Position numbers and translations under genes: made by a program
The notes under the pieces: model-generated
Told to the model about the DNA's origin: nothing
The model's database searches: none
Seen by the model: the letters and a program-made list of their open reading frames with translations, nothing else
Origin: Lucifuga dentata
Taxonomy: Eukaryota; Chordata; Actinopteri; Ophidiiformes; Bythitidae
Assembly: GCA_014773175.1 (NCBI GenBank)
Contig: VXCM01003488.1
Span: 1-64,000, forward strand
Reading direction: 5' to 3'
DNA length: 64,000 bases
Shown here: piece after piece, positions 49,529 to 61,189 of the stretch
Position numbering within the stretch: the first letter of the stretch is position 1
Layout of the letters: each line of letters starts with the position of its first letter

Positions 49529-49754
49529 CACTGAACACAGTAAGCCGTTTTTGATCATGGCCAGTGTGTTCGCTCCACTCAACCATTTAGGGACTACTTT
49601 CTTTTCGCTGATGGCTTATGAGACTAGAGCCTCTCCGGTCCAATCGATGTGTTCGTGACACTCCTGAAGATGTGAACGTGAAAGGTGTAATAGCTCATGT
49701 GTTGTGTGTTAAAAGTGTTGAATGTTCAAGTTCTACATATCCAAAATTATAGAT
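48081..49754. other. Intronic stretch without recognisable gene or element
   Basis: Unique-looking sequence; a CT tract lies at 49494-49525. No recognisable coding sequence. Confidence 0.5.
49494..49525. repeat. (CT)n microsatellite
   Basis: Pure CT ending in CTCGCTC. Confidence 0.93.
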
Positions 49755-49759
49755 ATTAA

Positions 49760-50233
49760 AGGACTATACCACTCATTTTGCATGTTTGAGCCTAATATAT
49801 TCAATATTCATCCATGTTACATTACTGACAATCATTTACCAAAGACCTCCATTGGTTTCAGTTCATTCTGCTATTAAAATCAACTTGTTGATACTTGAAA
49901 CGTTCTTGGGATAGGTAATCCATCATCACCAACAAGACTTGTATTCAGGTTTTTTTTAGAAGTTACATAATTTTAGCGTTTAAGTGCAATAAAAAGCGTG
50001 GAGTGAATGTATGCCTCCACCAGGGAATATAGTCCCAAAAGAAGTCCTAGGTTTATGGAAAAATTTAAAGGACCATGACTTCATAAGACTGCATAACTAT
50101 TAGCAGGAGAAACATGGATTTTTAAGGTGGGTGTATCACTTGAATATTTGATTTTGAAAGATTGTAAGTAATGTAACATGTATGAAAATTCCATATATTA
50201 GGCTCAAACATGCAAAATGGGTGGTATGGTCCT
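49760..50233 (-). mobile_element. TTAA element copy with internal terminal-like motif
   Basis: TTAA flanks at 49756-49759 and 50234-50237. Minus orientation. The internal TTTAAAGGACCATGACTTC motif is well preserved at about 50065-50083. About 45 bp before the right inverted repeat are deleted. Confidence 0.88.
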
Positions 50234-51307
50234 TTAAAACATTTCCAGATGCTTGGAATCATACATTCCATCAATCATACACATAGAGTATATTTGCAGT
50301 ATATTAGCAAAGAGAATTTTATATTTCAGGTGTTTCTCCTGATCAAACATCTACACCTGTAAAATTTCTATTTTACCATTTAGAGTGATTATTTTATACT
50401 CTTTCAGCACGCTGGAAGCAAGTGCTGCAAGCTGTGCTTTCCTGGAGGTAGAAAGTAGTTCAGATTCCTTGGCTAATAGTTAAAAAAAGGACTCATTGAA
50501 AGCATTGCCAAAGTGGATCCGTGCTGTGCATCTAACCACAGGGAGCCTCAGCTAGGAAATAGCATTGTTGGGGGTGTGGGCACGCTTGAAAGGTGACCCA
50601 GCATGGCCTCAAGGAACCTGCTATTTAGTGCCATCAGTCTCTTTCTTCTTATTATTGTGTATTTGTGTCTCTCCCTTTCCTCCCTGCCGCATTCCCCATT
50701 TTTTACGGATCTGTGGCCTCGCATCAGTAGCTAAACTACATGGTGCTGCTTAGGGATTCTCTGGACTCCTTCGCCGTACTGAGCAAAGCCCAACAGGAGT
50801 TCCTCCTCTCCCCGTGCAGCTCTGTGCCAAAGCCCAGTGAGCGCTCTGGCTCCGATGGTGTCCAATCCCCAACTTCTTACCGCGACTGAAGTTTCTCACT
50901 TCTCAGACAGCAGCAGCATCAGCGCTTCGTTCTAAGAATCAGGGTGGGGAAGAAGAGGGGAATTTTAGCAAAGTTTCTGCAGTACTTAACTCTTTCTCTT
51001 GGAAGTTTGGCTTTGTGTCTTTCTAAGTCAATTGTGCCTCGCGCGACAAGATTTACCAAAACTTTCCAAAACATCAGCAGATGTTGAAAATGTGCAAGAG
51101 CCCACACGTAGCCACGTATAATGATAAAAGTCACGGTTTTTGGTCGGACAAACAATTCAGTGCAGAAATCTCACAAAACCTCTCCCAGTCAACCTGGATC
51201 AAAGATAGCAATGATCAAAGATATCCGATCGGGTCAGATTGGACCATAAATATTGAAATTGGAGCAGCTAAAATGCACTGGATCTGCAAGATAATCTTTA
51301 GAACAAT

Positions 51308-51341
51308 AAAAAAAAAAAAAAAAANAAAAAAAAAAAAAAAA
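51308..51341. repeat. Poly-A tract broken by N
   Basis: A homopolymer on both sides of an N at 51325. Confidence 0.92.
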
Positions 51342-51626
51342 CAGGTTGAAGTTGCCAAAATTGGCTAAATGATCTTGTAATATGTCCCTGGCCTTAACAT
51401 GACCACTCAGACAGAAGAAATGACTCCCCCTCCTTTTAACCAATGCCGTTGCTCCACACAAGCTAATGATTCTTTGGCGGACCAAGAGTCAATAATAAAC
51501 ACTACCCTTTGTGCTAAAGAACATTGCATTATGAGAACATCAATGCAAGAGTGGGTGTTGATCTTTGCAAATGTCACACTCTGTTCCACAAGACTTGAAT
51601 TGGTGGGTCTTGTTATTCAGCAACCT

Positions 51627-51648
51627 CCCCCCCCTNCCTCCCCCCCGC
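51627..51648. repeat. C-rich tract broken by N
   Basis: C runs on both sides of an N at 51636, G-quadruplex-prone on the minus strand. Confidence 0.85.
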
Positions 51649-53824
51649 CTTCACGCTCCCACCACCTTTTAATATTCGCTATCGCTGCCTCGTTTCATTG
51701 ACGGGCGTGGTTGTAATTTCACAACATTTCCTCTTACGATTTCCACTTGTTAACATGCTTATAATATTCAGAGGAAATAACAGTTCAAGCATGGTTTGGC
51801 GTCTTTTATATCTGCTTCACCTGCATTAATTAAGCAGAATGACGGAGGCAGTTTGCCTGTTTAGCAGTAATGAGGTGCAATGTTAAGTATGAATTACAGG
51901 AGAATGACCGCATGCTAGGGGACGTGGCTAAATGAATTCTGAACACGGCACAGTCAGTGACCGCCTTAAAGTGCATGATTGGAAAAAATCGCATGCCATA
52001 ATGCACACAGCAAAGTGAATACTTAACGGAGAGCAAATTACACCAACACATCTGGCAACAACAATATAAGCTGGTGCTCAGCATCAGAATTCAGCCAGAA
52101 CCCTTTACTTCCTGAATGTTGCATTACAGCAGACGATAAAGATAAAAGACGATTTGCTGTAACAGTAAAGTATTTTCAGGATTTGCTTGATGCAGACCAG
52201 ATGCCCCCCTGAATCTGGGAAACCCCTGTCATGATCTATAATTATATTATCTGCTGATTTAATTCCTGGACTTTTTTCTGGGTCCAGATCAGAGCTCGCT
52301 GTCCATGAGGCAAATTTAAGTCCTTTGATGTCGATCCCTGATGGTTCATGAAGACATTTTGCTTGAACTTGATTTCTTATTGTTATGCCCAGGAAAGTCA
52401 TTCAAGCTTTGTGAATTCAAAAATACATGTAGAATTTTATATAGAGAGAAGATTAGTTAATAAAAATTACGTTTGAAGTATTTTCACAATTTCGGTTATT
52501 GTTAAATGTGCTACAATAAAGGCTCCACAGATCCAAATGGCTATCCAACACAGACATTACCTACAGAAAGGAAAAACGCTGATTTTCTTTCTAAGAGACG
52601 GGATGTACTTACTTCTGACTCATACTATGTATATATATATATATCAACTTGAAATACCAAATGAATTGCAAAGATTATATACCAAAGCATAATGTGGAGA
52701 GGGAATTCTTGCCTTTTGCTTCAACTTGGAAAATTATGTTGCTGTTAGAAATTGATGAGTCAAAACTAAAGTCTTTTATGCTATATTACTTAGTTTCTAT
52801 GTTTGCGTAGGGAATAATGCAGTGAGTTTTAATGTTTATCCCTTTTATTACAAGTTTTCTATGCATTGCATTGTTGTCAACTTGTTTCCAAGGCTGTTTT
52901 TTAAATAGATTTTCAGTCATTGTTATTTCAAAATATATGAAAATCTACTTCCAGAGAATTCTTATTATTTTACCACAAACATTAACCAGAAAGCTACACT
53001 GTATTTTATGTGTCCTTGTTGCTGTTAAAATTTCAAAACTCCTCCCAAAAAGTCTGAGAAGTTTTGCCTCGTTCCTCTTTAAGTTATTAAATGCTGGTAA
53101 AAGCCAAAGCAGGCTTCCTCAGTCACGAGCTGGATTATTTGGCTCATCAGAACAGGAAACGTTGGCAGACTAATTTGACATGGATGGTGCATGTGCTGAT
53201 CTGGATGCACTGATCTATAATCTACGTAATCTTCAGTGCAGCACGGGAGCGACACGCCGCTCGATCCACTCGGCGTGGGGAGCCTTTCATTCCCCTCCCT
53301 CTCTTTTCCCCGTATTTCTCTCGCTTTCTACTTCTAACACATCCAATTGCAGATATGCACGCATCTCTGTTTTCTGCTGTCTCACACTTCCACTCTAGAA
53401 TAAGCTGCCGTCTCATCCGCCTGTCCTGCTTTTGCCAAAACGAGCTTGAAAGCTTGTCCTGACGGAACCAAAGACAAGCCGTTGCACATTAACATGATAA
53501 TAATATCATAGATAATAATAATAACAGATAATAGCAGTCAAAAACCCATCAGAATAAGTGTTGACGATGACACGTCTGTTGTCGGCACAGCAGAGGAGCT
53601 GTCAAGGCTACAACAAAACATGGTGTTTGGATCCGAGGGTGAAGCCTCTTGACATAAAAGGTGGCAAACAAAGGATCCGTGTCTCCTTTAACTGTTGTCT
53701 GCACCCGTCAGAGCAGTGTGTTTGGTTTTTTGTTGTTGTGTTGTTTTATGTACTCCTCTTACACACCGGCCATCTTGCTCTGTAGCACCACAGAGACCCC
53801 TAGTGGAAGTGGAGAGCACAGCAT

Positions 53825-53865
<41 letters not shown>

Positions 53866-53907
53866 NTCTCTCTCTCTTTCTCTCTTACACACACACACAC
53901 ACACATG
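53825..53907. repeat. (CT)n-(AC)n microsatellite with N
   Basis: A long CT tract with an N at 53866, then AC. Length not resolved. Confidence 0.93.
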
Positions 53908-54506
53908 CATACTCAAAGTCTATATTTGCAAAACTCAGCTCAGGACCTTTTTTTCAGTCCATAAACCACATTTCCTCTGTTATACGTTGGCTATCATCTG
54001 ACCACGCTAGACTGCACTAGAGGGCCTAATTACACAGGGTCCTGGTGAAATAAATCCCTTATCCTTGAACTCGCAAATTGCCAATTATTCACCGCAGTTA
54101 TCACCCATCTCACAGCCTTCTGAGTCCTCACCACAGGGCCCGTGAGGAAGACATGCTAATGAAGAGATGCTGAATCACCTTTTTGCCTTCCCGAATGCAT
54201 AGCCGCCGACGCCTCTTTGATCGCAAGTGGGTTTTCATGGATCAGAGTCATTCCTGGGCTTTGATGATGTGGTTCTTTTTTTTTCCCCAGTGAGCTGTCA
54301 CAGCACAGGCCACACACTCGTCGGCTCGCTGCAGGATGCAGCACATGTGTGATAAATGTTAAAAAGGGTCTATAATCCGCAAGTTCCTGACAAGAGAGGG
54401 AGGCAGAGGAAGAAAAACTGGCTTTCAAAGGGTTTATCTATCTCTCCTCACACATGACAGATGCTTAAAATGAGCTGAGCAGTGAAAACTCCAGTGAATT
54501 GGAAGA

Positions 54507-54527
54507 TGTGTGTGTGTGCGTGTGTGC

Positions 54528-54579
<52 letters not shown>
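54507..54579. repeat. (TG)n microsatellite
   Basis: TG repeats with CG and CT interruptions in the left part and pure TG in the right part. Confidence 0.95.
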
Positions 54580-54860
54580 ACGTGCGATCAGTCCAGGAAG
54601 CCAGTCTGTACATCACACTGCCTCCTCGTACTGAAAGATAACCCAATGACGTCCTCCTTTTTTTTCCCTGCTCTTCCAGTTTTGCAGTTGCTTCCTTCCT
54701 TCCATCTATCTTTCCTTTCTTCCTTCCTTTCCCTTTCCTCTTTCCATCACCAGGTAACAACCATCCATCTATTCATTCTCTATACCTGCATATCAATGCA
54801 GGGTCTCAGCTAGTTCGTTCCTATCCCGGCAGTCATTGGGCGAGAGGCAGGGTTCCACCA

Positions 54861-55120
54861 CAATATATATATTTAATTTTATTTTATTTTATTAATTTTT
54901 TCCTGTTGACCCTTCACCAGGGTATAAGGGAAAGGAACCAAAAAAAAAAAAAAAAAANAAAAAAAAAAAAAAAAACACAGACAACCAGCAAACAAAACAT
55001 AGAAACCAAAACTCTGTAAAATTAAAAACTACACACTACTGTGTTAATGAACTTTACCAGATTAAACAAAACTTTGACATTTCCTGTGCCCATCAACTTC
55101 TTAACTTTAAATCAAATCCA
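54861..55120 (-). mobile_element. LINE 3' end inserted in the SINE-like repeat
   Basis: Positions 54901-55090 match 18681-18840 (shared TTGACCC..CAC..GGGTATAAG, ACAACCAGCAAACAAAACAT, AAACAAAACTTTGACATTTC). On the minus strand it ends in an A-rich tail (AATAAAATAAAATAAAATT). It is therefore a second, more severely truncated copy of the 18.7-kb LINE. A poly-A tract with an N at 54958 lies inside. Confidence 0.75.
54940..54975. repeat. Poly-A tract broken by N
   Basis: A homopolymer on both sides of an N at 54958. The sister LINE copy has only GAAACGAAAAATAC here. Confidence 0.92.
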
Positions 55121-55324
55121 AATCATTCACATTCACATACACACCTGAAATATTTACCTAACCTACTGGTCATGGACTGTGGAAAGAAATGCTCACAGAC
55201 ACGAGAAGAACATACAAACTCCACACAAAAAAGCTCCCAGATGGATTCCAACCCAGAACCTTTTTTGCTTGAGGCAGCCATGCTAACACTGATGCTAACG
55301 CTACTCCACTATGCCACCCTCGAC

Positions 55325-56785
55325 ATGCACTTCTCTTTAAATAATAGAACATTTCTCGCACATTGCAGCAAAATAAGGAACATCCGAGCTGATGACCTCT
55401 GCTGGTAATGGACTTTGTTTTCATACTAGAAGTTGCATATTACAGTTAGCATCTACACTTGTAGAAAGATGATGACAGTCTAATTTATTAAGGCCACAAA
55501 ACCGTACAGGATCTCTTCCTCTCTCGAATTCAAGTATAATTAAGTTGGTAATGTGCGATCTGAACAGCTATTTAATATCAGATGCAGCAAGATAAGAAGA
55601 AATCACTTGAATTGAGTGTTTCATGTGAATTGATTAAAAGCAAACATCCACTTTCTTATCTTTAAATATGTCATACTTTAATGTTTTAAAATTCCCAGTG
55701 CACGTCCCGCTTGATACTGTGAATCTTAAAAGGAGGCTTGACGGTTGATGAGGCTGCTGAGAATTATAAGAGCTGTTAGGAAGGTACAGCGGTGCTCAGG
55801 AGCTTGGGTTCAAGAGAGAGCGTTTGAGAGTTTAAGAGGCCGTCAGGGAATTCAAAAAGGTTCTGGGATGGCTTAAGATATCGCCTCCAGAGAGCGAGAG
55901 ATGGCGTGGAGAGGGAGTACAATAGATGGGAGTCAAGGAGGCTGTTCCAAAGTTTTTGACAGATAATTTACCTCAAAGCGTGGAGCCTGAAAAGAGAATG
56001 AGCCTGCTAACAGGATGTACCGTACATGCAAGCCTTTGTGTTCAGGGTTCGTGCTTGATATGTCATCTAATATCACTACGAGTCCTTATTAAACCGTGAA
56101 CATGCACCGAATCACTTAACAGCAAAAGCCAAAGTACCTGTACAGGCTTATTTTATTCAACTGTTTTGGACATTTTTTTTTACCAGAAATTTGAGTCAGT
56201 ATGTTCACATGCACATTAAAACTTCATCCAGTCATCATGGAAACATATAAACATCATATAAACACCCTAATCAGATTAAAATTGGCATAAATCAACGTTG
56301 TCATACTCTGAGATCATGCAGTTTAGAAGCTACTTTACTCAGTACTACATGCTGCATCAGTTTTGGCATTCTACCCATGAATTTCCTCACCTGACGTACT
56401 TCCTCTCAAAGCCAATTAAGCAAAAGTCAGGTATATTCAGCAGATGACAGAATTATATTAATTCCACCTATGTATACAGCTTACTCTGCAGTTTTGCTTT
56501 AATTGCAGTACAGACAAAAATCTGAGCACAGTGTGCATGTAAATGTACTGATTGGTGCAAAAACCTTGTAATTCATCAGTGATGTCAAAGTGAATCTGAT
56601 TTAAAATTACTCGAGTGATTTTTAGCAACTTTTATTGTCTCCGGCTCAATTTGGACAGACAGACAGTAATATTAATACTGTCTTTTGGCAGCAGGATAGT
56701 CATACAATAATTTGAAGGGGAAACTAAAGATAGATGATGATAGTGATGCTCATTCCCTTTTCCTCTCTGTTTTGTTGATCATACT
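55325..56785. other. Intronic stretch without recognisable gene or element
   Basis: AT-rich unique-looking sequence; nothing identified. Confidence 0.5.
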
Positions 56786-56789
56786 TTAA

Positions 56790-57198
56790 AGGACCACGTT
56801 TGAGCCCAATATATTAAATATTCATACACGTAAGGTTACTGACAATCCTTTCCCAAAACATACTACTGGAATGGTGAATTAAAAATGTTTTTCCTACCTT
56901 CCAGACCGCCATTGGTTTCAGTTCATTCTGCTATTAAAATCAACTTGTTGAAAAAATCAGATAAATTGTTGGAAAAATTTAAAGGACCATGACTTCATAA
57001 GGCTGCATAACTATTATCAGGTGAAACATGGATTTTTAAGGTGGGTGTATCGCTTAAATATTTGAGTTTGAAAGATTAAGAGGTTTTGCAAAATATCAGG
57101 AAAGCAGAAATATGGTTTTATCCTTTGGGAAATGATTGTCAGTAACCTTACATGTATGAAAATTGAATATATTAGGCTCAAACATGCAAAATGGTCCT
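56790..57198 (-). mobile_element. TTAA element copy 480 bp upstream of the exon
   Basis: Left flank TTAA (56786-56789), right flank ATAA (57199-57202). Minus orientation. Both ends are shortened by small deletions, but the internal TTTAAAGGACCATGACTTC motif is intact at about 56980-56998. Confidence 0.85.
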
Positions 57199-57660
57199 AT
57201 AAATTATTTCCTTGCCCAGTCAGATCTCTGTATTTGATCTTACTGTTAATCATACTCCCAAAAATAATAATAAAAAAAATTAATTCAAATTCAATCATAT
57301 GATATATTGCCTGATATCTATTAGAAACTGCTATAAGTCACAATAAATTAAACCAGCTTAATGATGCAGGAGTAGTTTAACGATGCATGTTTTGGAGAGC
57401 CGTGCTGGAGGCGCAGATGCAGCTGTGCATCTGCAAATATCAAAACAGAAATGAACTCTGTTGCAAAATGCACACACAAGATGATGCATTAAAAAAAAGA
57501 AAATGTGTGTGTGTGTGTTTAGATCCCCTGTGAAAAAAACGCATTAATGAACTGACTGTATGAATAATGTTCAAAAGCGCTGGACCGGACAGCAAACAGC
57601 CAACGCTAAAACAGCAACCGCAGCACAAACAACATTATTTATTCTGACTACACATCACAT

Positions 57661-57681
57661 CCTGTTTCCTGCCTTCCACAG
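57661..57681 (+). other. 3' splice acceptor of il1rapl1 exon
   Basis: A pyrimidine-rich tract (CCTGTTTCCTGCCTTCCACAG) ends in CAG immediately before the conserved coding sequence. The frame is open from this point, and the residues beyond it match the family, so the boundary is fixed by both splice signal and homology. Confidence 0.88.
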
Positions 57682-57814
57682 GGAGTCCCGTCAACCTGAC
57701 GTGCAGAGCCTTCTTTGGATACAGCGGAGACGTCAGCCCGCTTATCTACTGGATGAAGGGGGAGAAGTTTATCGAGGATCTGGATGAGGAGAGAGTTCAG
57801 GAGAGTGACATCAA
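57682..57814 (+). CDS. il1rapl1: Internal exon of il1rapl1-like gene (start of third Ig domain)
   Basis: The reading frame uses two bases at the 5' edge, 43 whole codons and two bases at the 3' edge (intron phases 1 and 2). It includes [18 protein letters not shown], the hallmark start of the third extracellular Ig domain of IL1RAPL proteins. Visible are an N-glycosylation sequon (NLT), the first domain cysteine directly after it (LTC) and the core tryptophan (IYW). The acidic run [13 protein letters not shown] is closer to what I recall of IL1RAPL1 (EDLDENRVWESDI) than to its paralog. These proteins are single-pass postsynaptic membrane receptors with three Ig domains and a cytoplasmic TIR domain; they organise synapses through trans partners such as PTPdelta. 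The second domain cysteine would lie in the next exon, which is not in the window. Fish may carry two il1rapl1 copies (a and b), and the sequence here does not say which. Family assignment is very secure; the paralog is less so. Confidence 0.9.
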
Positions 57815-57820
57815 GTAAGA
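57815..57820 (+). other. 5' splice donor of il1rapl1 exon
   Basis: GTAAGA follows the codons for ESDI plus AA. This is a near-consensus donor in the position where the family match stops. Reading through would meet the stop codon TAA at 57816-57818 within the donor itself, which supports a real exon end. Confidence 0.88.
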
Positions 57821-58885
57821 CTTTTAATTCTGAGTTTAAATTGTCATCAAAATACTTGCAAACATCAAAATAGCACATATGAACAGGAATATTCAAAATT
57901 CAGATGTAGGTAATAGTGTAAATTGTGACCTTTCTCATGGTGCATTGTTCAACTGTCAAGTGTAACCATAGCGATTTTCTGCTGACAAGTCAAAATGTCT
58001 TGAAAAGAAAAGGGTATTATAATGTGATTCAGCCTTTATTTAATCCATGAAAGCTTTTGCATTTATTGTTTAAACTCTTGATATTAGGTAAGTCTTTCCT
58101 GATGAGCAGTTAGCAGTTAGCAGCCGTCTGCACCAAACACCTCAAACAAATCATGCAGAAACACCACAGCACTAAGCCCGCCACCAATGAAATCTTCAGT
58201 ATAAATCATTAAGTCCATTGAATGTTAATTTCTAATCCTGATAGCATTAAAACATACAGGTTATAGTAAACATGCAGTCATGCTAACTTATTCAAAAGCA
58301 GCAAATGATCCTGGAGCTGAGCGAGTAAACTTCTGTTTTAATCCATTTACCGCAAATATCCAACCGCAACATCAACACGCTAAACCACAAAGCTCTCTCT
58401 TAAATTAAACCTATGAATGTTTTATATGGCCGTTTAGTAATGAAAATAGCAATGCATTCTTTATAATTGTGCTGTATATATCGTGTACTATATGCACGGT
58501 TCAGGCATTACTCCATCAGGAATCGGTGCATGTTACCCAGTACTTCTAGAAAAGATGATCAGGAACAATCAGACTGCAGAAAACATCTTATAACTTATTT
58601 CATAGCAATTAATGTAATAAAATTGTTAATCCTACAAAAAAGCAGTGCACTTTAATTTACTTAAATTGTTTTGAATGTAAAATCGTACACCTTGCATTGA
58701 AATCTGGATCCAAATATGTTATGTAGACAAGGAAAAAGTCATGAAAATGCATATTGTAAAACATATTGCAATCAGAATCTGTCCACAAATTATTTTGAAT
58801 TGGGAGCTGGACGTAAATAGGTACCTTCACCTGGAATGTGCAGAAAATTATTGAAGCTCATCCATGGAGGAAGGATGAGCTTTAA
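57821..58885. other. Intronic stretch directly after the exon
   Basis: AT-rich sequence without recognisable elements. Confidence 0.5.
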
Positions 58886-59469
58886 AGGACCATACCGACC
58901 ATTTTGCATGTTTGAGCCTAATATATTTAATTTTCATTCGTTACGTTACTGACAATCATTTCCCAAAGGATAAAACCATATTTCAGCTTCCTGATATTTT
59001 GCAAAATCTCTTAATCTTTCAAAATCAAATATTGAAGTGATACACCCACCTTAAAAGTCCATGTTTCTCCTGCTAATAGTTATGCAGCCTTATGAAGTCA
59101 CAGTCCTTTAAATTTTTCCATAAATGGAGGTCTTCTTTTGGGACTATATTCCTCGGTGGAGGCATACATTGACTCCATGCTTTTTATTGCACTTAAATGC
59201 TAAAATTTCATAATTTCTAAAAAAAAAAAAACCTGAATACACATCTTGTTGGTGATGATGGATTACCTATCCCAAGAACGTTTCAAGTATCAACAAGTTG
59301 ATTTTAATAGCAGAATGAACTGAAACCAATGGAGGTCTGGAAGGTAGGAAAAACATTTTTAATTCACCGTTCCGGTAGTATGCTTTGGGAAATGATTGTC
59401 AGTAACGTAACATGTATGAAAATTGAATATATATACGGCTCAAACATGCATAATGGCCATTATGACCCT
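58886..59469 (+). mobile_element. TTAA element copy, near full length
   Basis: TTAA flanks at 58882-58885 and 59470-59473. Plus orientation, both inverted repeats, full interior including the internal motif (CAGTCCTTTAAATTTTTCC at about 59101-59119) and the GATTACCTATCCCAAGAACG block. About 584 bp, a good guide to the full-length form. Confidence 0.9.
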
Positions 59470-59473
59470 TTAA

Positions 59474-60617
59474 TTCAAGCTGAAAAAGAGTCATAACGAA
59501 CAATGCAACCAGCAAAGTCATCACATAAATACAATTGAGTAACACTACAAGTTTTCCTTCTGAAATGTTGAAAATGGAAGTAAGTTTTGCAATCACCTAT
59601 AAACATTACTTATATACAGCAATCTTGACTTATAGTCCAGAGAGATGTTTGCTGCAGATATTGGAGCCACTATAAAATCTGTTACATAACAGTGCAGGTT
59701 ATGTGTCATGCAGTCTGTGGTCTTGCAGATTGATTTGCTGGAACAAACCGTGTGTGAGAAGCTGATTGATTAACTGGCCTAACCTGCTGCTCGGCTTATT
59801 AGCGAGGAAGTGATCGCAAACGTGCAACCAGTTGCCAGGACGCCGAATTACCAGCCATCTGGAAAAAAGGTCACCGTTTCTCCGTTTTGTGGCTCCGCGA
59901 GAGCAAAACAATGAACTGGCAATCTACTCCACCCACGATTTTCCTCGATGATAAAATGATCTCAGGCAGTGAAGGTCAATCAGCGCAGCAGGGCTTATCT
60001 TCAGAGGACCCCTCCTTCCAGGAATAATCAATCCTCATCATCCGTGGAACGTTCCTCAATCTGCAAAGAGCACGTGTGATACAAGGAGACACTCCTGTCA
60101 ATAGGAGACATCTTCATCATGCCCACTTCTTTAATAACTGCTGGTAACCTTCCAAAAAATACAGAGAAACATCAAAGTCACTGCTTACTTATTTATAGTT
60201 GACTATTATTTACACAGACTGATTAAGAACAGATTCTCAGATGAGATGACAGCACAGCAAAGCCGATATATTTTTCCCTGAAGAGGAGAGGAGAGGATGG
60301 GGAAATTCATAAAATAAACAGAGTAAGTGTTGTGACAGATATACAGCCGGGAAGGTCAGAGCAGCAGCTTTAATGGAACTAAGTGCCACATATTTCACAA
60401 ATGATGCTGTTTTATTTGATATGAGCAGTGACGAGCTTCTTGATCGCCTGGTCAAAAACAGAAGAAGAAGAATCGAAGAATTTACAAACCATGAGAACAA
60501 AACAGGGAAATTTTGTAACTCTGAATAAGCATTAACTCTAAGTGATTCCACTGGTTTCCACTGCAGTTTAGCATGTTTCAGTCATTTTGTCCAAGCAAAT
60601 GCAAATATCTGGAAGCA
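59474..60617. other. Intronic stretch without recognisable gene or element
   Basis: Unique-looking sequence; nothing identified. Confidence 0.5.
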
Positions 60618-60621
60618 TTAA

Positions 60622-61182
60622 AGGACCATACCTCCCATTTTGCATGTTTGAGCTTAATATAATCAATTTTCATACATGTTACGTTACTGATAATCATTTC
60701 CCAAAGCATAAAACTGTATTTCAGTTTTCCTGATATTTTGCAAAATCTCTTAATCTTTCAAAATCAAATATTCAAGTGATACACCCACCTTAAAAATCCA
60801 TGTTTCTCCTGCTAATAGTTACACAGCCTTATGAAGTCAAGGTAAACGCAGGTCTTCTTTTGGGACTATATTCCCCGGTGGAGGCATACATTCACTCCAC
60901 ACTTTTTATTGTGCTTAAATGCTAAAATTACATAACTTCTAAAAAAAAAAAAACCCTGAATAGACCTCTTGTTCGTCCCAAGAACATTTCAAGTATCAAC
61001 AAGTTGATTTTAAAGTGTACCAGAATGAGCTGAAATCAATGGTCTGGAAGGTAGGAAAAACATTTTTAATTCACCATTCCAGTAGTAGTAAAGTATGCTT
61101 TAGGAAATGATTGTCAGTAACGTAACGTGGATGAAAACTGAATATATTAGGCTCAAACATGCAAAATAGCTGGTATGGTCCT
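60622..61182 (+). mobile_element. TTAA element copy, near full length
   Basis: TTAA flanks at 60618-60621 and 61183-61186. Plus orientation, both inverted repeats. The internal motif is removed by a small deletion (GAAGTCAAGG joins GTAAACGCAGG at about 60835-60850). Confidence 0.9.
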
Positions 61183-61189
61183 TTAAGGC

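Larger units (their letters stand above)
50238..54755. other. Intronic stretch without recognisable gene or element
   Basis: Unique-looking sequence with homopolymer and microsatellite tracts at 51308, 51627, 53825 and 54507 and Ns at 51325, 51636 and 53866. No recognisable coding sequence. Confidence 0.5.
54760..55324 (-). repeat. tRNA-derived SINE-like repeat, split by a LINE fragment
   Basis: On the minus strand the repeat starts near 55324 with GGTGGCATAGTGGAGTAGCG. It has a B-box-like GGTTGGAATCC (55243-55253) and the phrase GTGTGGAGTTTGTATGTTCT, all close to fish DANA/V-SINE-type sequences. Its other half (CATCCATCTATTCATTCTCT...GGGCGAGAGGCAGGGT on plus, 54760-54857) is a common fish repeat that normally continues into the same block. 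The two halves are separated here by about 260 bp of LINE. Confidence 0.68.
1..57681 (+). other. il1rapl1: Large upstream intron of il1rapl1 (left end outside window)
   Basis: No exon coding for the first or second Ig domains or the linker of the receptor was recognised in any frame upstream of the exon. Open reading frames here are short (nearly all under 150 codons), many are made of microsatellite or N translations, and none has a family resemblance except transposon remnants. I therefore read the interval as one intron, although an unrecognised small exon or a nested non-coding gene cannot be excluded by eye. Confidence 0.72.

Noticed and set aside
57560..57787. 75-codon frame overlapping the exon in another register
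   Set aside because: The exon's conserved receptor frame is different. This frame has no family match and crosses the splice acceptor.
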